Shown: piece after piece, positions 1 through 7,511 of the stretch
How positions within the stretch are numbered: the stretch's first letter is position 1
Layout: each line of letters begins with the position of its first letter
From: SBAX01 sp964646605
GTDB taxonomy: Bacteria > Planctomycetota > Phycisphaerae > UBA1845
Reading direction: 5' to 3'
Length of the DNA stretch: 7,989 nucleotides
Assembly (NCBI GenBank): GCA_964646605.1
Contig: CAZYEX010000123.1
Location: 1-7,989 of the forward strand
The notes under the pieces: generated by a model
Database searches by the model: none
Told to the model about the DNA's origin: nothing
The model's input: the letters and a program-made list of their open reading frames with translations, nothing else
Made by a program: the position numbers and the translations under genes

Positions 1-2
1 CC

Positions 3-1877
3 TTGAAAATCACACAGCGGGTGTCTCTCGCAGTTTTCCTTTCACTTCAAGGCGTCGCGCTGTCCGCGCAGCCTGCGATCACGATCACCCACGGCCCGAT
101 GCTGGGCCGGCTCACCTCGAACCAGGTGGCGGTGTGGGCGCGTACCTCCGCGCCCGGTGCGTTCAAGGTCCGATTCGGCGAGAGTCCTGATGCTCTGAGC
201 GCCCTCTCCAGTCCGGTCACCACCGTCCTCGATCGCGACAACACGGGGTCGGTGCTTCTGGACGGACTCAAACCCGGAACCACATATTTCTACCAGGTGG
301 CGCCGCAGGGTGGCGACGCCATGGCTTCGCGTCCCGACGGGTCCTTCACGACCCTGCCCGACCCCAGAGCGTTCGCGAACCCCGAGCACAACCCGAGAGG
401 GCTTTTCAATTTCCGCTTCGAGTTCGGGACAGGCAACAACCAGAATCCCTCCGGCCCTGGCCCGTGGCCTCCGGCCTTCAAGACGATGCTCGACACCCTC
501 AAGGGCAAAGTGCACTTCTCGATTCTCAACGGCGACTTCATCTATGAGGAGAAGCGCGAGCTCAAGGTCGAGGAGTGGCGCAAGCAGGTGGGCCTGGACG
601 CGAAGACTCCGCTGCCCCCAACGGTAGACGTGGCTCCCACCATCGTGGGAGTCTGGGAGAACTACAAGCTCTATCTCGAGCGAGGAGCGGCCCTCTCGGC
701 CTGGCACCGCAACGTGCCCGCCTTCTTCACCTTCGACGATCACGAGATCCTCGACAACGTCGAAGGCACAGCGACGGTGGGCCGTCGCGAGCGGCGGGCC
801 GTGTTCCGCGACATTGGCACCCAGGCCTGGTACGACTACCTGGGCTGGGCCAACCCCACGACGTCGGGGCCCATCCACTTCGGGCGCGCACAGTTCAAGG
901 CGGGCAACCCCGTCCTCACCGATCCCCGCGCCACCTTCGGCGGCTCTCTCGCTTTCGGCAAGCCGGGCGCCCTCCACGTTCACTGGGGCGGCCCGCATGC
1001 GGGCCTGAGGGGACGCGACTACGAGGCCCTGCCGCCTACAGAGACGGTGGGCGACCCGAATGCCGGCGTCTACCGCATCGACGAACGCCTCGATGCGAAC
1101 CGACTGAAGATCAGCCCCGCGCCCAAGGCGGACGGCACGGCTTCGTACTCCATCGGCCGCAATTCGTACTATGAGCAGCGCGTCGGTAACGCTCATTTCT
1201 TCTTCCTCGACACTCGCGGCTTCCGCGACATCGGCGATGTCGAGCGACCGGAACGAGCCGATCTTTCGATGCTCGGCGCCGAACAGAAGGCCTGGCTCAA
1301 AGAGGGCATGCGGAAGAGCGACGCCGACTTGCTCTTCGTGATTTCCCAGGTGACGCTGATGGTGCCTCATGTCGGAGGGACGGCAACCGGCGGCGGAGTG
1401 CCCGCCATCGCGCGTCCGGTGACCCACGACGAGGCCTGGCCGGTCTTTCTCGCCGAGCGCGAAGAACTGATCGAATTCTGGGACAAGCTCGGCAAGACGG
1501 TCCTGGTCCTTACCGGTGACCTGCACAACAGCTTCGCGATCAAGGTGACGGACCGCGTCTGGGAGCTGGCCTCGGGCCCGCACAATTCGCGGAACCATCG
1601 CGCCGAGGCCGAGGGCTTTCGCCCGCCCAACGGCGTTTTCGAGTCGCGCGGTCGCAAGTCGGACATCCGATGGTCCAGTTACTTCCTGTCGGACATGCCG
1701 GCCAACCTGGTCCGCCAGCCCATCTACACCGTGGTTCAGATGAACAACGTCTTCAATAACCCAATCGAAGCGGGCAAGGACCGCTGGGTCGCTTATCCTC
1801 ATCCGCAGGTGGTGGTTCAGTACTTCAATGGATTCACTGGCGACCTGCTCTATGCCGAAGCCATCAGGATCAAGTAG
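3..1877 (+). CDS. PhoD-family secreted metallophosphatase (alkaline phosphatase D-like)
   Basis: Predicted exported phosphomonoesterase or phosphodiesterase of the PhoD family, which releases phosphate from organic esters outside the cytoplasm. Residues 1-22 form a signal peptide (KITQR, a hydrophobic stretch, cleavage near LSAQ). An N-terminal immunoglobulin-like region (about 26-118, ITHGPMLGRLTSNQVAVWAR) matches the usual PhoD N-domain. The catalytic domain shows the expected metal motifs: NGDFIY (176-181), FDDHE (244-248), LDTRGFR (402-408) and TGDLH (504-508). At 624 residues it is slightly longer than many relatives. The start is a TTG at the window edge; only two bases precede it, so no ribosome-binding site can be judged and an upstream start cannot be excluded. 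The signal peptide right after it supports it. Oddity: I find no cysteine anywhere in the protein, although the family usually has a Ser-Cys before the first metal motif; here the stretch 137-147 reads FRFEFGTGNNQ. The next gene begins inside its 3' end. Confidence 0.88.
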   Translation: MKITQRVSLAVFLSLQGVALSAQPAITITHGPMLGRLTSNQVAVWARTSAPGAFKVRFGESPDALSALSSPVTTVLDRDNTGSVLLDGLKPGTTYFYQVAPQGGDAMASRPDGSFTTLPDPRAFANPEHNPRGLFNFRFEFGTGNNQNPSGPGPWPPAFKTMLDTLKGKVHFSILNGDFIYEEKRELKVEEWRKQVGLDAKTPLPPTVDVAPTIVGVWENYKLYLERGAALSAWHRNVPAFFTFDDHEILDNVEGTATVGRRERRAVFRDIGTQAWYDYLGWANPTTSGPIHFGRAQFKAGNPVLTDPRATFGGSLAFGKPGALHVHWGGPHAGLRGRDYEALPPTETVGDPNAGVYRIDERLDANRLKISPAPKADGTASYSIGRNSYYEQRVGNAHFFFLDTRGFRDIGDVERPERADLSMLGAEQKAWLKEGMRKSDADLLFVISQVTLMVPHVGGTATGGGVPAIARPVTHDEAWPVFLAEREELIEFWDKLGKTVLVLTGDLHNSFAIKVTDRVWELASGPHNSRNHRAEAEGFRPPNGVFESRGRKSDIRWSSYFLSDMPANLVRQPIYTVVQMNNVFNNPIEAGKDRWVAYPHPQVVVQYFNGFTGDLLYAEAIRIK

Positions 1878-2562
1878 CGGAAACCGGTCGCTCTTCGCCG
1901 CCCTTGTCGCGGCCGCCGTCGGGTATGCCGCGCTTCGCTACAACGTCTTCGCGGGAGTTCCCTGGGGAGACTTCCCCCTCTTCGTGTCGAACAAGGGGCT
2001 CTCGCTGGCGTCCGTCGTCCTGATTGGCGCGGCATACCTCGTCAACCGCCGTCGCGATGAGGAACCGCGTGGCCGCGATAGCCGTCGCGCCCTGGCCCGC
2101 GCCGCCGGCTTGTCAGGATTCGCGCTTGCCGTGATCCACGTCCTCGTATCGTTCGTGGTCCTCGGCCCCTCCGCTTATCCCCGGCTCTTCGATGGTGGCA
2201 GTCTGAGCGCGGCCGGTTGGACCTGCCTCCTCTCCGGGACACTCGCGACGCCCTTGTTCGCGATCCCCGCGATCTACTCGTTTTCGCGGCTCGTTCCGGG
2301 GCTCGGCCCCCACCACTGGAAACGCGCTCAGCAACTCGGCTACGCCGGTCTCGCTCTTACCGCCGTCCACGTCCTGAGCATTGGTGTAGATAACTGGGCG
2401 GCGGTGTCCACGTGGCCCGGGGGCATGCCGCCGATCTCGCTGCTTTCGTTCATCGCCTGTGTCGTGCCCCTTGGAGTGAAGGCGCTGTCCACGGCGGCCG
2501 TCTATCGCGCACGGCTCGATGTCGCCCTGAGCGCCGCTCCCGAGATGCGAGTCGGCGAATGA
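1828..2562 (+). CDS. Polytopic membrane protein, ferric reductase/MsrQ-like heme b domain
   Basis: Small integral membrane protein of up to 244 residues with about five to six hydrophobic helices (near 21-40, 53-75, 90-113, 128-153, 168-190 and 203-225). Histidines sit where the ferric-reductase-like transmembrane family (MsrQ/YedZ type) places heme b ligands: H104 in a helix (ALAVIHVL), H162/H163 in a helix-entry motif (HHWKRAQQLGY, compare the WRRLHRL motif of MsrQ), and H181 (TAVHVL). I infer a heme b electron-transfer protein of the cytoplasmic membrane. MsrQ normally partners the molybdopterin enzyme MsrP, which is not in this window, so the partner is unknown. Two in-frame starts compete. 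ATG 1828 has GGTGGTGG at 1808-1815, 12 bases upstream. ATG 1852 gives a shorter N-terminus (MPKPSGSSSGNR) before the first helix. Both overlap the phosphatase gene, by 50 or 26 bases. The stop TGA overlaps the next start as ATGA. It could instead be an unrelated five- or six-helix protein. Confidence 0.6.
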   Translation: MDSLATCSMPKPSGSSSGNRSLFAALVAAAVGYAALRYNVFAGVPWGDFPLFVSNKGLSLASVVLIGAAYLVNRRRDEEPRGRDSRRALARAAGLSGFALAVIHVLVSFVVLGPSAYPRLFDGGSLSAAGWTCLLSGTLATPLFAIPAIYSFSRLVPGLGPHHWKRAQQLGYAGLALTAVHVLSIGVDNWAAVSTWPGGMPPISLLSFIACVVPLGVKALSTAAVYRARLDVALSAAPEMRVGE

Positions 2563-3902
2563 TTTCCTCCCGACGGGAATGGCTCCAGGCGCTTGCGGTC
2601 CTCCCCATCGCCGGACTCGATGATGCGCGCGGGTGGCCCTCCTTTCGCGGCCTTCATGGCAAGGGAGTTTCGACCGGACACACACTGCTGAGTTCGTGGA
2701 ATGCGGATCCTGCCTCCGGACCCAACGCCGGCATTCGCTGGAAGAGCCCGGTGCCGGGTCTGGGTCACTCCAGTCCGATTATGACCGGAGGCCGCGTCTA
2801 CGTTTCTACAGCAGTGAGAAAGACGGGGAAGGCGCCACTAAAACTGGGGTTGGGTGGCGAGCCGACCGCGGCGGAGGATTCCGAAGAGCAGGACTGGGTC
2901 GTGCTCGCGTACGACGCCGAGAGTGGCCGCGAGATCTGGCGGCGCACCGCGCGGGGCGGACGTCCTCGTGCCACCCGGCACGAAAAGGCCACTCACGCCA
3001 ATACGACTCTCGCCACCGATGGCTCGCGCCTGGTTGCCTTCTTTGGTTCCGAAGGGCTCTACTGCTACGACCTTGCCGGCCAGCTTCTGTGGAGCACCGA
3101 CCTCGGTGTCATCAACGTCAGCAAGTATGGCGTGGGCTGGGGGTACGCCAGTTCGCCGGCTATCCATGGCCGCCGCATCGCCCTGCTTTGCGACGACCCC
3201 GCGGACCCATTTCTCGTTGTGCTCAATCTGGACGACGGGAAGGAAGTCTGGCGCGTCTCGCGGAAGGGTGTGTGCGAGCGAAGCTGGGGAACGCCGTTCA
3301 TCCACGCCGCGGGCTCAACGGTTCAAGTCGTCGCCAATGGCTGGCCGTGGAGTGTTTCCTACGACCTTGAAACCGGCAAGGAGCGCTGGCGCATCGGGGA
3401 CGGCGGAGACAACCCGATCCCCACCCCCTTCGAGGCGCACGGGTGGCTCTACCTCACGAGCGCCCATGGTGGGAAAGCACCGGTCTACGCAATTCGGCCC
3501 GAGGCCCGGGGCGACCTGACTCCCGGTGGGGCAAAGGAAAACGACGGTCTTGTCTGGTCGGCGAAGGGCGCAGGAGCCTACATATCAACCCCGGTTGTCT
3601 ATGGCGACTACATTTACCTCGCCGCGGCGAACGGAGTGATCCGATGCCTGAACGCCAGGACGGGCGAGAAGATGTTCGAGCAGCGTCTTCCAGGCAGCCG
3701 CCAGATCTACGCTTCGCTCGTTGCCGGCGACGGCAAGGTCTACATTCCTTCCCTCGAAGGGGACGTTCATGTGATCAAGGCTGGCCCGGCTTTCGAAGTA
3801 TTGGCCTGCAACAGGATGGGTGAACCCTGTTTCGCCACACCCGCCATCCAGAAGGGAACGATCTACTTCCGGACAACCGACAGCCTGGTGGCGGTTGGAT
3901 GA
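2559..3902 (+). CDS. Exported PQQ-like (quinoprotein-type) beta-propeller protein
   Basis: A 447-residue protein predicted to fold as a multi-bladed beta-propeller of the PQQ-binding-like/BamB type in the periplasm. The N-terminus has a twin-arginine export motif, SSRREWLQ (3-10), followed by a short hydrophobic run (ALAVLPIAGL). The mature part opens with WPSFRG (26-31) and IRWKSPVPGLGHSSP (59-73), typical of exported quinoprotein-like propellers in Acidobacteriota and Planctomycetota. Blade motifs recur: LAYDAESGREIWR (116-128), CYDLAGQLLW (169-178), LNLDDGKEVWR (222-232), YDLETGKERWR (268-278) and CLNARTGEKMFEQ (363-375), with strand pairs such as STPVVYGDYIYLA between them. It is shorter than the roughly 600-residue PQQ alcohol dehydrogenases, so catalysis is not assumed; a binding or scaffold role is equally possible. 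ATG 2559 was preferred over an in-frame ATG at 2412 because it directly precedes the Tat signal and forms an ATGA overlap with the membrane-protein stop. The local ribosome-binding site is weak, which suggests translational coupling. Confidence 0.87.
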   Translation: MISSRREWLQALAVLPIAGLDDARGWPSFRGLHGKGVSTGHTLLSSWNADPASGPNAGIRWKSPVPGLGHSSPIMTGGRVYVSTAVRKTGKAPLKLGLGGEPTAAEDSEEQDWVVLAYDAESGREIWRRTARGGRPRATRHEKATHANTTLATDGSRLVAFFGSEGLYCYDLAGQLLWSTDLGVINVSKYGVGWGYASSPAIHGRRIALLCDDPADPFLVVLNLDDGKEVWRVSRKGVCERSWGTPFIHAAGSTVQVVANGWPWSVSYDLETGKERWRIGDGGDNPIPTPFEAHGWLYLTSAHGGKAPVYAIRPEARGDLTPGGAKENDGLVWSAKGAGAYISTPVVYGDYIYLAAANGVIRCLNARTGEKMFEQRLPGSRQIYASLVAGDGKVYIPSLEGDVHVIKAGPAFEVLACNRMGEPCFATPAIQKGTIYFRTTDSLVAVG

Positions 3903-4040
3903 GAGAACCCGGCCTGGCAGTCCGTGGGAGCGTAGGTGATTCAAGGGCGGTTCGCCGGTCAACCCGCATCGTCGGCGGTGAGTTCGGCGTCCAAAACGGG
4001 GCTTTTTCCAGAAAACCGGTGATGCCGGCTGGAATTCACG

Positions 4041-4082
4041 GGAGATTCAGAAATGCTAAAAAGGAGATTCCGAGATGCTAAA
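4041..4082 (+). repeat. Tandem duplication of ribosome-binding site plus start codon
   Basis: Two near-identical 20-base units, 4041-4060 and 4063-4082, separated by two bases and matching at 18 of 20 positions. Each contains GGAGATTC, then ATG, then CTAAA. The second copy drives the receptor gene (ATG 4075). The first puts an ATG at 4053 with equal Shine-Dalgarno spacing but in another frame. That upstream frame reads 47 codons to a TAG at 4194-4196, overlapping the receptor's signal-peptide region. The repeat is plain in the sequence; any regulatory effect is inferred. Confidence 0.85.
4063..4066 (+). promoter_or_regulatory. Shine-Dalgarno site of the TonB-dependent receptor gene
   Basis: GGAG (AAGGAG if the preceding two bases are counted) lies eight bases upstream of ATG 4075. 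It fixes the receptor start, because the signal peptide begins immediately after this codon. It is the downstream member of the duplicated pair described at 4041-4082. Confidence 0.75.
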
Positions 4083-7000
4083 GACGAACGGGTGGACGCG
4101 AGCGCTGGTCGCCACCGCGATCCTCTGGCTGAATTCGGCGGCACTGGTGCGAGGACAGGCCTCCGACGCCTCGATCTCGGGTGTCGTCACCGATAGCACC
4201 GGGGCCGTCCTGCCCGGGGTGCGCGTGACTGCCACACACACCGCAACGGCTCGTGAAGCCAGCGCCACGTCGAACGGGAAGGGTTTCTACATCATTCAGG
4301 CCTTGACCCCTGGCACCTACACGGTCGAGGCGGAGATGCAGTCCTTCAGCAAGTTTCAGCAGAAGGACCTGCCGATCGCGACCGCGAGCCGCGCGGCCCT
4401 CGATATTCGCCTGACCCTGGGCGTCAGAGAGACCGTCATCGTCTCAGACCAGCTGCCTCTCCTCGAGGCGCGCTCCTCGACGATCGGAGTGCTGATCGAG
4501 TCGAAGTCGGTCGAGGACCTTCCGCTCGGCGATCGTCGGGCGATGAACCTCGTGCAGTCGACCGGCGCCTCGGTCTTCGTCGGGAGCTATACCGCGGGCG
4601 GAAAGCCGACCTTCAGCCTTGCCGGCGGCCGCACGCAGTCGCAAATGTTCTGGATCGATGGTGGATCGGGCCAGAACATGCGCCTCGGCATTGGCCAGGT
4701 GGACATCGACCCCCCGACGGAGACGCTGCGCGAGATCAAGATCCTGAGCAACAATTACTCCGCTGAATACGGCGGATCCGCCGGCGGCGTGGTCATTGCC
4801 AACACGAAGTCGGGGACGAATAAATTCCATGGCAGCCTCTTCGAAAATTTCCGCCATGATGCCCTCGACGCCCCCGGCTTTTTCGCGCCGGTGGCAAACG
4901 GAGAGAAGATCCGTCCTGAGCTCCGCTACAACCTCTATGGTGCGACTCTCGGCGGGCCCATCCGGAAGGACAAGACGTTCTTCTTCCTCGGGTACGAAGG
5001 GGGACGGCGTAAGCTGGGAACAACGGTGATCCTCACGGTGCCGACCGATCTTCAGCGAACGGGCGACTTCTCGCAGACGACCGACGCCAACGGTGTCCTG
5101 ATTCCCATCTTCGATCCGACGGTGACGCCGCGAACGCAGTTCGAAGGCAACAAGATCCGCCAGGCGCGGCTCGATCCCGTTGCCCTCAAGATCCTGAACT
5201 ACTACCCGAGGCCGAACCAGGCGCCCACGAACAAAGCCGGGGCGAACAATTTCACCGGGATCAACACCGCCAATCTGATCCGCCACAACATCACGGCAAA
5301 GATCGACCACCACTTCTCGGCGGTCGACCTCCTGAGCGTCCGCTACAACTACAACGCCGACGACGTCGAGAGCACCGGACCGCTCTTTGACCTGGTGGGG
5401 AGCCCACAGCCGACCCTCGCGCACCAGCACTTCCTGTACACCGGCTACCAGCGTGGCATCGGTCACGGCGGTCTCTTCGAGGTCGCCTACACGTTCGGCA
5501 ATCGGCTGTTCAATCGAAGGTCCGCCGGTATCGACGACGCCTTCGCCGCTGATCTGGGTCTTTCGGGGATTCCCGCGAACGGCTTCCCACGCTTCCGTGT
5601 TCAGGGCATTGCGGAGCTCGGCGATACGCCCCAGAACCGCCTTCAGTCGCCGATTCGCCAGGATCACTTCGTGACCGCCTTCTCGCAGAACAAGGGAAAC
5701 CACGTGTTGAAGGTTGGTGGGGAAATCCGCCTCTCCCAGAACATCGAGCTCAACAATACGTCCCTCCAGGGGGACTTTGGCTTCAGCCGTATCCAGACAG
5801 CCTCGGCGCCGAACAGTACGACCACCGGCTTTGGGCTTGCCAGCTTGCTCCTGGGCCGGCCGGATGGGGTGAACGTGCAGTCGGTTGAGGAGCTGAATCG
5901 CTCGAGCAAGTACCTTGCGGCCTTTATCCAAGACGACTGGACCGTCAGCCGCAGCCTGACCCTGAATCTCGGTGTGCGCTGGGAGGTCGATACTCCCATC
6001 ATCGACGCCAACAACCGTATGAATGGCTTCGATCCGCTGGCGATCAACCCGGTCTCGAACACGCCGGGAGTGATCAGGTTCGCAGGCGTGAATGGTTGGC
6101 CCGAGGCGCCCTACGATACGGACTGGAACAACTTTGGTCCTCGCCTCGGCTTTGCGTGGCGTCCGACGGGTGAGAAAACGGTGGTGCGTGGTGGCTTTGG
6201 CATCATGTACGCGCATCCCTTCGATCACGGTGCGCCTAACTCGGCTTCGCTTGGTTTCGACACTTCCCTCTCGCTCAACTCTCCCGACGGAGGGTTCTCG
6301 CCCCCGTTCATCCTTAAGGATGGCGTTCCTGCCATCCCCAACACGAGCGCCCCACACACCGATTCCTTCGGTGCGGTGGCGCCCGGGAAGCCGGTCACAA
6401 CCGCCGTCACGTATTTCGATCGCAACCGTCCCTCTGGATATGCGCAGCAGTACAACCTTGGGATCCAGCGCCAGGTGGGCAAGACAATGATCGCGGAGGT
6501 CACGTACCTTGGGAATCTTTCGCGAAAGCTGCCCAACGCCAGCCTCAACATCAACCAGATCCCGGCGGACAAGGTCACGGCCCTGGCCGTTCAGGCCAAC
6601 CGGCCCTTCCCCCAGTTCAACGCCGTCACCCGCCTCTTCCCGGCGATCGGGAAGTCGAACTATCACGCGGGTCTCGTGAGCCTCACCAAGCGCTTCTCCC
6701 AGGGCACGCAGTTCAACCTCAACTACACCTTGGCGCAGTTCAACAGCGATGCTGATAGCGGGGCCGCCGAGGAGGGGAGCGTGGGTGTGTATGGCGACCT
6801 CTACAATCGCGGCCGCGACTACGGCCCGGGCGGCAACGACATCCGCCATGCCTTCAAGATGAGCGGTGTCTTCGAGCTTCCCGTCGGCCGTGGAAAGAAG
6901 TTCTTGTCAACCGGAATCCTCGGCCGCGTCGTGGGGAACTGGACGCTGGGAACCCAGATGGTCGTGCAGTCCGGTGCGCCCGTCACCGTCGGGACCCAGA

Positions 7001-7371
7001 CGCAGAACACCAACGCGTTCCCCGCGGGGGGGCAGCGTGCGGACCTCATCGGCGATCCGAAGCTGAGCGACCCGACTCCGACCAAGTGGTTCGAGACGGC
7101 GGCGTTTGCACAGCCCGCGCCAGGGACGTTCGGCAACAGCCCGAGGGGCCTCGTGCGAGGCGATGGGCTGTTCTTCGTGGACCTTTCGCTCTCCAAGAAC
7201 ATCTGGCTGGGCGACGAGGAACGCCTGCAGCTCCGGCTCGAGGCGTTCAATGTGACCAACCACACGAACTTCAACCTGCCCAACGCCAGCTTCGGCGCGG
7301 CCAGCTTTGGCACCATCACCTCCGCGCGTCCCGCGCGTGCCCTTCAGCTTTCCGCCCGGCTGCAGTTCTAG
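4075..7371 (+). CDS. Oar-like TonB-dependent outer-membrane receptor with CarboxypepD_reg domain
   Basis: Large outer-membrane beta-barrel protein of 1098 residues, probably energised by TonB-ExbBD for import of, or interaction with, an unknown large substrate. Layout: signal peptide 1-28 (hydrophobic core ALVATAILWLNSAALV, then RGQA); a carboxypeptidase-regulatory-like domain at about 33-113 (SISGVVTDSTGAVLPGV to ALDIRL); a TonB-box-like segment RETVIVSDQLPLLEA (118-132); a plug at about 135-250, with SLAGGRTQSQMFWIDG, ETLREIKILSNNYSAEYGG and VIANTKSGTNKFHGSLFE; then a long barrel. The barrel carries family signatures such as FFFLGYEG, FIQDDW, LNLGVRWE and LRLEAFNVTNHTNF. It ends in ALQLSARLQF, with the terminal aromatic expected for BAM-assembled barrels. 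No cysteine is present. The architecture matches the expanded Oar/TonB receptors of Acidobacteriota and Myxococcota. Substrate cannot be read from sequence; the neighbouring phosphatase and sulfatase hint at esterified organic matter. Start ATG 4075 has a good ribosome-binding site. Confidence 0.94.
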   Translation: MLKTNGWTRALVATAILWLNSAALVRGQASDASISGVVTDSTGAVLPGVRVTATHTATAREASATSNGKGFYIIQALTPGTYTVEAEMQSFSKFQQKDLPIATASRAALDIRLTLGVRETVIVSDQLPLLEARSSTIGVLIESKSVEDLPLGDRRAMNLVQSTGASVFVGSYTAGGKPTFSLAGGRTQSQMFWIDGGSGQNMRLGIGQVDIDPPTETLREIKILSNNYSAEYGGSAGGVVIANTKSGTNKFHGSLFENFRHDALDAPGFFAPVANGEKIRPELRYNLYGATLGGPIRKDKTFFFLGYEGGRRKLGTTVILTVPTDLQRTGDFSQTTDANGVLIPIFDPTVTPRTQFEGNKIRQARLDPVALKILNYYPRPNQAPTNKAGANNFTGINTANLIRHNITAKIDHHFSAVDLLSVRYNYNADDVESTGPLFDLVGSPQPTLAHQHFLYTGYQRGIGHGGLFEVAYTFGNRLFNRRSAGIDDAFAADLGLSGIPANGFPRFRVQGIAELGDTPQNRLQSPIRQDHFVTAFSQNKGNHVLKVGGEIRLSQNIELNNTSLQGDFGFSRIQTASAPNSTTTGFGLASLLLGRPDGVNVQSVEELNRSSKYLAAFIQDDWTVSRSLTLNLGVRWEVDTPIIDANNRMNGFDPLAINPVSNTPGVIRFAGVNGWPEAPYDTDWNNFGPRLGFAWRPTGEKTVVRGGFGIMYAHPFDHGAPNSASLGFDTSLSLNSPDGGFSPPFILKDGVPAIPNTSAPHTDSFGAVAPGKPVTTAVTYFDRNRPSGYAQQYNLGIQRQVGKTMIAEVTYLGNLSRKLPNASLNINQIPADKVTALAVQANRPFPQFNAVTRLFPAIGKSNYHAGLVSLTKRFSQGTQFNLNYTLAQFNSDADSGAAEEGSVGVYGDLYNRGRDYGPGGNDIRHAFKMSGVFELPVGRGKKFLSTGILGRVVGNWTLGTQMVVQSGAPVTVGTQTQNTNAFPAGGQRADLIGDPKLSDPTPTKWFETAAFAQPAPGTFGNSPRGLVRGDGLFFVDLSLSKNIWLGDEERLQLRLEAFNVTNHTNFNLPNASFGAASFGTITSARPARALQLSARLQF

Positions 7372-7381
7372 GCAGCCTCAT

Positions 7382-7410
7382 GCCCCCGACGGATTCATTC
7401 CGTCGGGGGC
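7382..7410 (+). terminator. Strong GC hairpin after the receptor gene, probable terminator
   Basis: A perfect 12-bp stem (arms 7382-7393 and 7399-7410, GCCCCCGACGGA paired with its complement) closes on a five-base loop, TTCAT. It begins 10 bases after the receptor stop codon. The bases after it (TCTAAGTCTG) are not a clean T-tract, so it may act as an imperfect intrinsic terminator or as a 3' stabilising structure. Position and stem strength favour transcript-end function. Confidence 0.65.
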
Positions 7411-7443
7411 TCTAAGTCTGGGGGGGCGGAACCCCGGAAATGG

Positions 7444-7511
7444 GAATTTGAGCGGCGGCGCTGGCGGCCTCGGCGGCTGATGTGGATCCCGGTTTCCGGG
7501 TGAATTTGAGC
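7444..7511. repeat. Pair of GAATTTGAGC direct repeats flanking a GC-rich segment
   Basis: GAATTTGAGC occurs at 7444-7453 and 7502-7511, 58 bases apart. CCCGGAAA stands before the first copy (7433-7440) and its complement TTTCCGGG before the second (7493-7500). The segment between is rich in GGCGGC. It could be part of a dispersed intergenic repeat or a mobile-element remnant; one window cannot decide. Confidence 0.45.

Noticed and set aside
42..1802. Minus-strand open frame of 586 codons opposite the phosphatase gene
   Set aside because: Arginine- and valine-rich low-quality sequence with no domain; typical antisense shadow of a GC-rich gene whose + frame has a signal peptide and metal motifs.
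2412..2558. Longer N-terminus for the propeller protein starting at ATG 2412
   Set aside because: It would overlap the membrane-protein gene by about 150 bases and bury the twin-arginine signal 50 residues inside; ATG 2559 places that signal at the N-terminus.
3903..4040. Promoter or terminator between the propeller and receptor genes
   Set aside because: I saw no paired -35/-10 boxes and no strong stem followed by a T-run; only short weak inverted repeats such as CCGG-TGATG-CCGG.
4444..6849. Minus-strand open frame of 801 codons opposite the receptor gene
   Set aside because: Antisense to a clearly recognisable receptor; composition follows from the codon bias of the + strand and no domain is visible.
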